Shown piece by piece: positions 62,379 to 64,000 of a DNA stretch of 64,000 bases. The notes beneath the pieces are model-generated. The model did no database searches. It worked only from the letters and a program-made list of their open reading frames with translations, and had not been told where the DNA came from. The first letter of the stretch is position 1. Every line of letters starts with the position of its first letter. Position numbers and translations under genes: made by a program. Source of the DNA: Flavivirga aquimarina (GTDB lineage Bacteria > Bacteroidota > Bacteroidia > Flavobacteriales > Flavobacteriaceae); assembly GCF_030540835.1 (NCBI RefSeq), contig NZ_JAUOEK010000184.1, positions 186,001 through 250,000 of the forward strand, given 5' to 3'.

Positions 62379-63926
62379 CTATTTATGCTTCATATCATGG
62401 AACTTATTTCTAATGACTAAACCAATCGGTCTGTTCTGAATTTTCGATTCTAACCACGAAATAATATCTAAATATAAAAAGGCGCGACTTTGATAAGGGT
62501 CGTTTTCAAACTCTTTCAATTTTTTATGTAATTTTATAAATTCTTTCCTAACTTCATTAGGATAAATGTCGCCTAATCCTCTTAAAAACTTAATAAACTC
62601 TTTTTGCACTTCATATAAATCTTCCATTTTAATTAAAAACTTATAAGTACTTCTAATTAAAACATCTAAATTATAATCCAACCCTGCTTCGTAATGTGCT
62701 ACAAGGTTTAATATTCTTGAAAAACACAATAAATCTTCACGCATTTGTAATGATTTGTTGCTTATTATTTTTTCTAAAAAGTAAATACACTTTTTATTCT
62801 CTCCTACACCAAAATACATACTTGCAATCTTGTAATAGAATACCATAATGTGATGTTCATCAATACGGTCTTTATAGTTTTTTAAACGCTCTAAGACCTC
62901 ATCAATTAAAGGTAAACCAGCTTCAAAACTCCCATTAATAAAGTGTAAGTTGAATTTATTATTATAAATGTATAAAAACGTTAACCCTTCTACATTATCA
63001 TCAATAGGGAACCATTTTTCTTTTGTAACGGCTTCTAAATTTAAAAGGGTTTCTTTAAATTTCTCATACTGCCTTAAATAAAATAATGCTTCGAGCAAAT
63101 AGTGATTTCCTTTTAAAAAAAAGACAGGGTTTAAGATAATCATATCTTTATTTCCATAAAATAGACCTACCCATTTAGAAGCATACTTATAACTTGCTAA
63201 AAAATCTGAGGTTAAAAAACTATACCACAAATAAGCCTTATATAACCAAAGTTTTTCTCTAAAACCTAATTCATTTATATCATATTTTGGTAGCCTGTCG
63301 TTAAAATATTTAGTGACTCTACGATTTTCCTTATCATCTTTTATATAACCTGTTTTTAAAAACAGACCATACAATTGAAGTGATAAATTAGACAATTTAC
63401 TGGCTATGACATTTTGCTGACTTAATTCTTTTGCCTGTACAGACAACTCATCTGCTCTATTATTAAGACTTCTGGTAATATATTGAGATTCAATTATTTT
63501 TTCAAGCTCTACAATTTCATAAGCAATATTCTTTTCTTCATTGGCAATGGCCAAACTTTTAGATTTATCCAGTATTTTTAAACTTTGTTTATATAGCCCT
63601 TTATGATATAAAATGGTGGCAAAATCTAATTGTTCGCGAATTTGAATTCTAATATTTTGATGAGAAGGGTTTAGCCTTAAACTAATTAAAATTTGCTTAT
63701 ATAAATGCGCTTTTAAATTGGAAAGTTGCTGTTTTTTTACAATGCCTTTTTTAAGAATAACGGCTTCATCGTAGACAGAAAGTTTATCAAGAATATTAAA
63801 GAGTGTCAAGAATTTTGAGTCTTCATTTACTCCCAAACGACCAACATAAAGTTTAAACTGCCTCTTTTCAGATTTAGATAGTGACTTTATTAATACAAAC
63901 AAGTTATCTTTTTGCTCTCTTGTCAT
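62379..63926 (-). CDS. Predicted helical-repeat protein of unknown function
   Basis: A 515-residue cytoplasmic protein that I do not recognise as a characterised family. No signal peptide or membrane segment is seen. It opens MTREQKDNLFVLIKSLSKSE then KRQFKLYVGR, and continues almost wholly as amphipathic helices (ATILYHKGLYKQSLKILDKS, IASMYFGVGENKKCIYFLEK) whose spacing is TPR-like. It may be a scaffold. Similar proteins seem widespread in Bacteroidetes. It is directly upstream of, and on the same strand as, the riboswitch-metY group, but separated by 100 bp before the aptamer, so it need not be related. Confidence 0.7.
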   Translation of the reverse strand: MTREQKDNLFVLIKSLSKSEKRQFKLYVGRLGVNEDSKFLTLFNILDKLSVYDEAVILKKGIVKKQQLSNLKAHLYKQILISLRLNPSHQNIRIQIREQLDFATILYHKGLYKQSLKILDKSKSLAIANEEKNIAYEIVELEKIIESQYITRSLNNRADELSVQAKELSQQNVIASKLSNLSLQLYGLFLKTGYIKDDKENRRVTKYFNDRLPKYDINELGFREKLWLYKAYLWYSFLTSDFLASYKYASKWVGLFYGNKDMIILNPVFFLKGNHYLLEALFYLRQYEKFKETLLNLEAVTKEKWFPIDDNVEGLTFLYIYNNKFNLHFINGSFEAGLPLIDEVLERLKNYKDRIDEHHIMVFYYKIASMYFGVGENKKCIYFLEKIISNKSLQMREDLLCFSRILNLVAHYEAGLDYNLDVLIRSTYKFLIKMEDLYEVQKEFIKFLRGLGDIYPNEVRKEFIKLHKKLKEFENDPYQSRAFLYLDIISWLESKIQNRPIGLVIRNKFHDMKHK

Positions 63927-64000
63927 AGTTGTAAAAACAATATTAAAATGCTGATTTTCAGTTGATTAATAAGACAATCAACGAGTTAAACATCGTAAAA

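Overview
This 64 kb window comes from a low-GC chromosome of the Bacteroidetes, almost certainly a (probably marine) member of the Flavobacteriaceae. The signs are the gliding-motility ABC ATPase GldA, Bacteroidetes-type promoters (a -33 TTTG or TTG and a -7 TAnnTTTG), secreted DUF3857/transglutaminase-like proteins, a siroheme sulfite reductase with a HEPN-like tail, a MetX-aspartate kinase-homoserine dehydrogenase fusion, and many short palindromic repeats of the kind scattered through flavobacterial genomes. Most genes are on the minus strand. I see no rRNA, tRNA, prophage or CRISPR array. The only transposase is a partial IS200-like gene at the left edge.

Layout. 1-5.3 kb: partial Y1 transposase, hflX, a phosphatase/nuclease-fold protein and a sugar transporter. 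5.3-8.5 kb: a membrane ion-pumping pyrophosphatase beside a soluble pyrophosphatase. 8.6-13.5 kb: a secreted M1 peptidase, then an ECF sigma factor, a presumed anti-sigma partner and an outer-membrane protein. 13.7-24.8 kb: a long co-directional run with polyprenyl synthase, rlmN, queA, aroA, a MazG-like protein, two DUF3857 proteins, a YdjM-like membrane protein, dtd and rsgA. 24.9-27.8 kb: two secreted proteins, one an M48 peptidase. 27.9-32.2 kb: an aromatic amino acid operon (pheA, aminotransferase, tyrA, DAHP synthase/chorismate mutase) preceded by a complete-looking attenuator. 32.3-36.8 kb: gldA, pta, ackA. 36.8-38.8 kb: a GIN-domain lipoprotein and a PagL-like protein.

38.8-62.3 kb is a large sulfur region. 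Sulfate assimilation (DUF2061 gene, cysH, cysD, cysN, sulfite reductase), siroheme synthesis (cobA, a Met8-like gene), a ferredoxin-NADP reductase and cysteine synthesis (cysE, cysM) lead towards a methionine/methyl-cycle operon (split metH, an ABM-domain gene, metF) that sits behind a SAM-I riboswitch. A second SAM-I riboswitch precedes metY, the metX-AK-HSD fusion and metZ. Sulfate is thus activated and reduced to sulfide, which is fixed into O-acetylserine (CysE/CysM) or activated homoserine (MetY/MetZ); homocysteine is then methylated by MetH with methyl groups from MetF. An Rrf2 regulator gene stands directly upstream of the sulfate operon, whose promoter carries a dyad symmetry that may be its operator.

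The most notable signals are: the aromatic attenuator, with a leader peptide in which 10 of 13 consecutive residues are Phe, Tyr or Trp and with mutually exclusive hairpins; a 14-bp RNA helix that could compete with the metH riboswitch aptamer; an aspartate kinase domain with substitutions at usually invariant active-site positions inside the trifunctional fusion; and three homologous, covarying hairpins in consecutive spacers of the cys operon.
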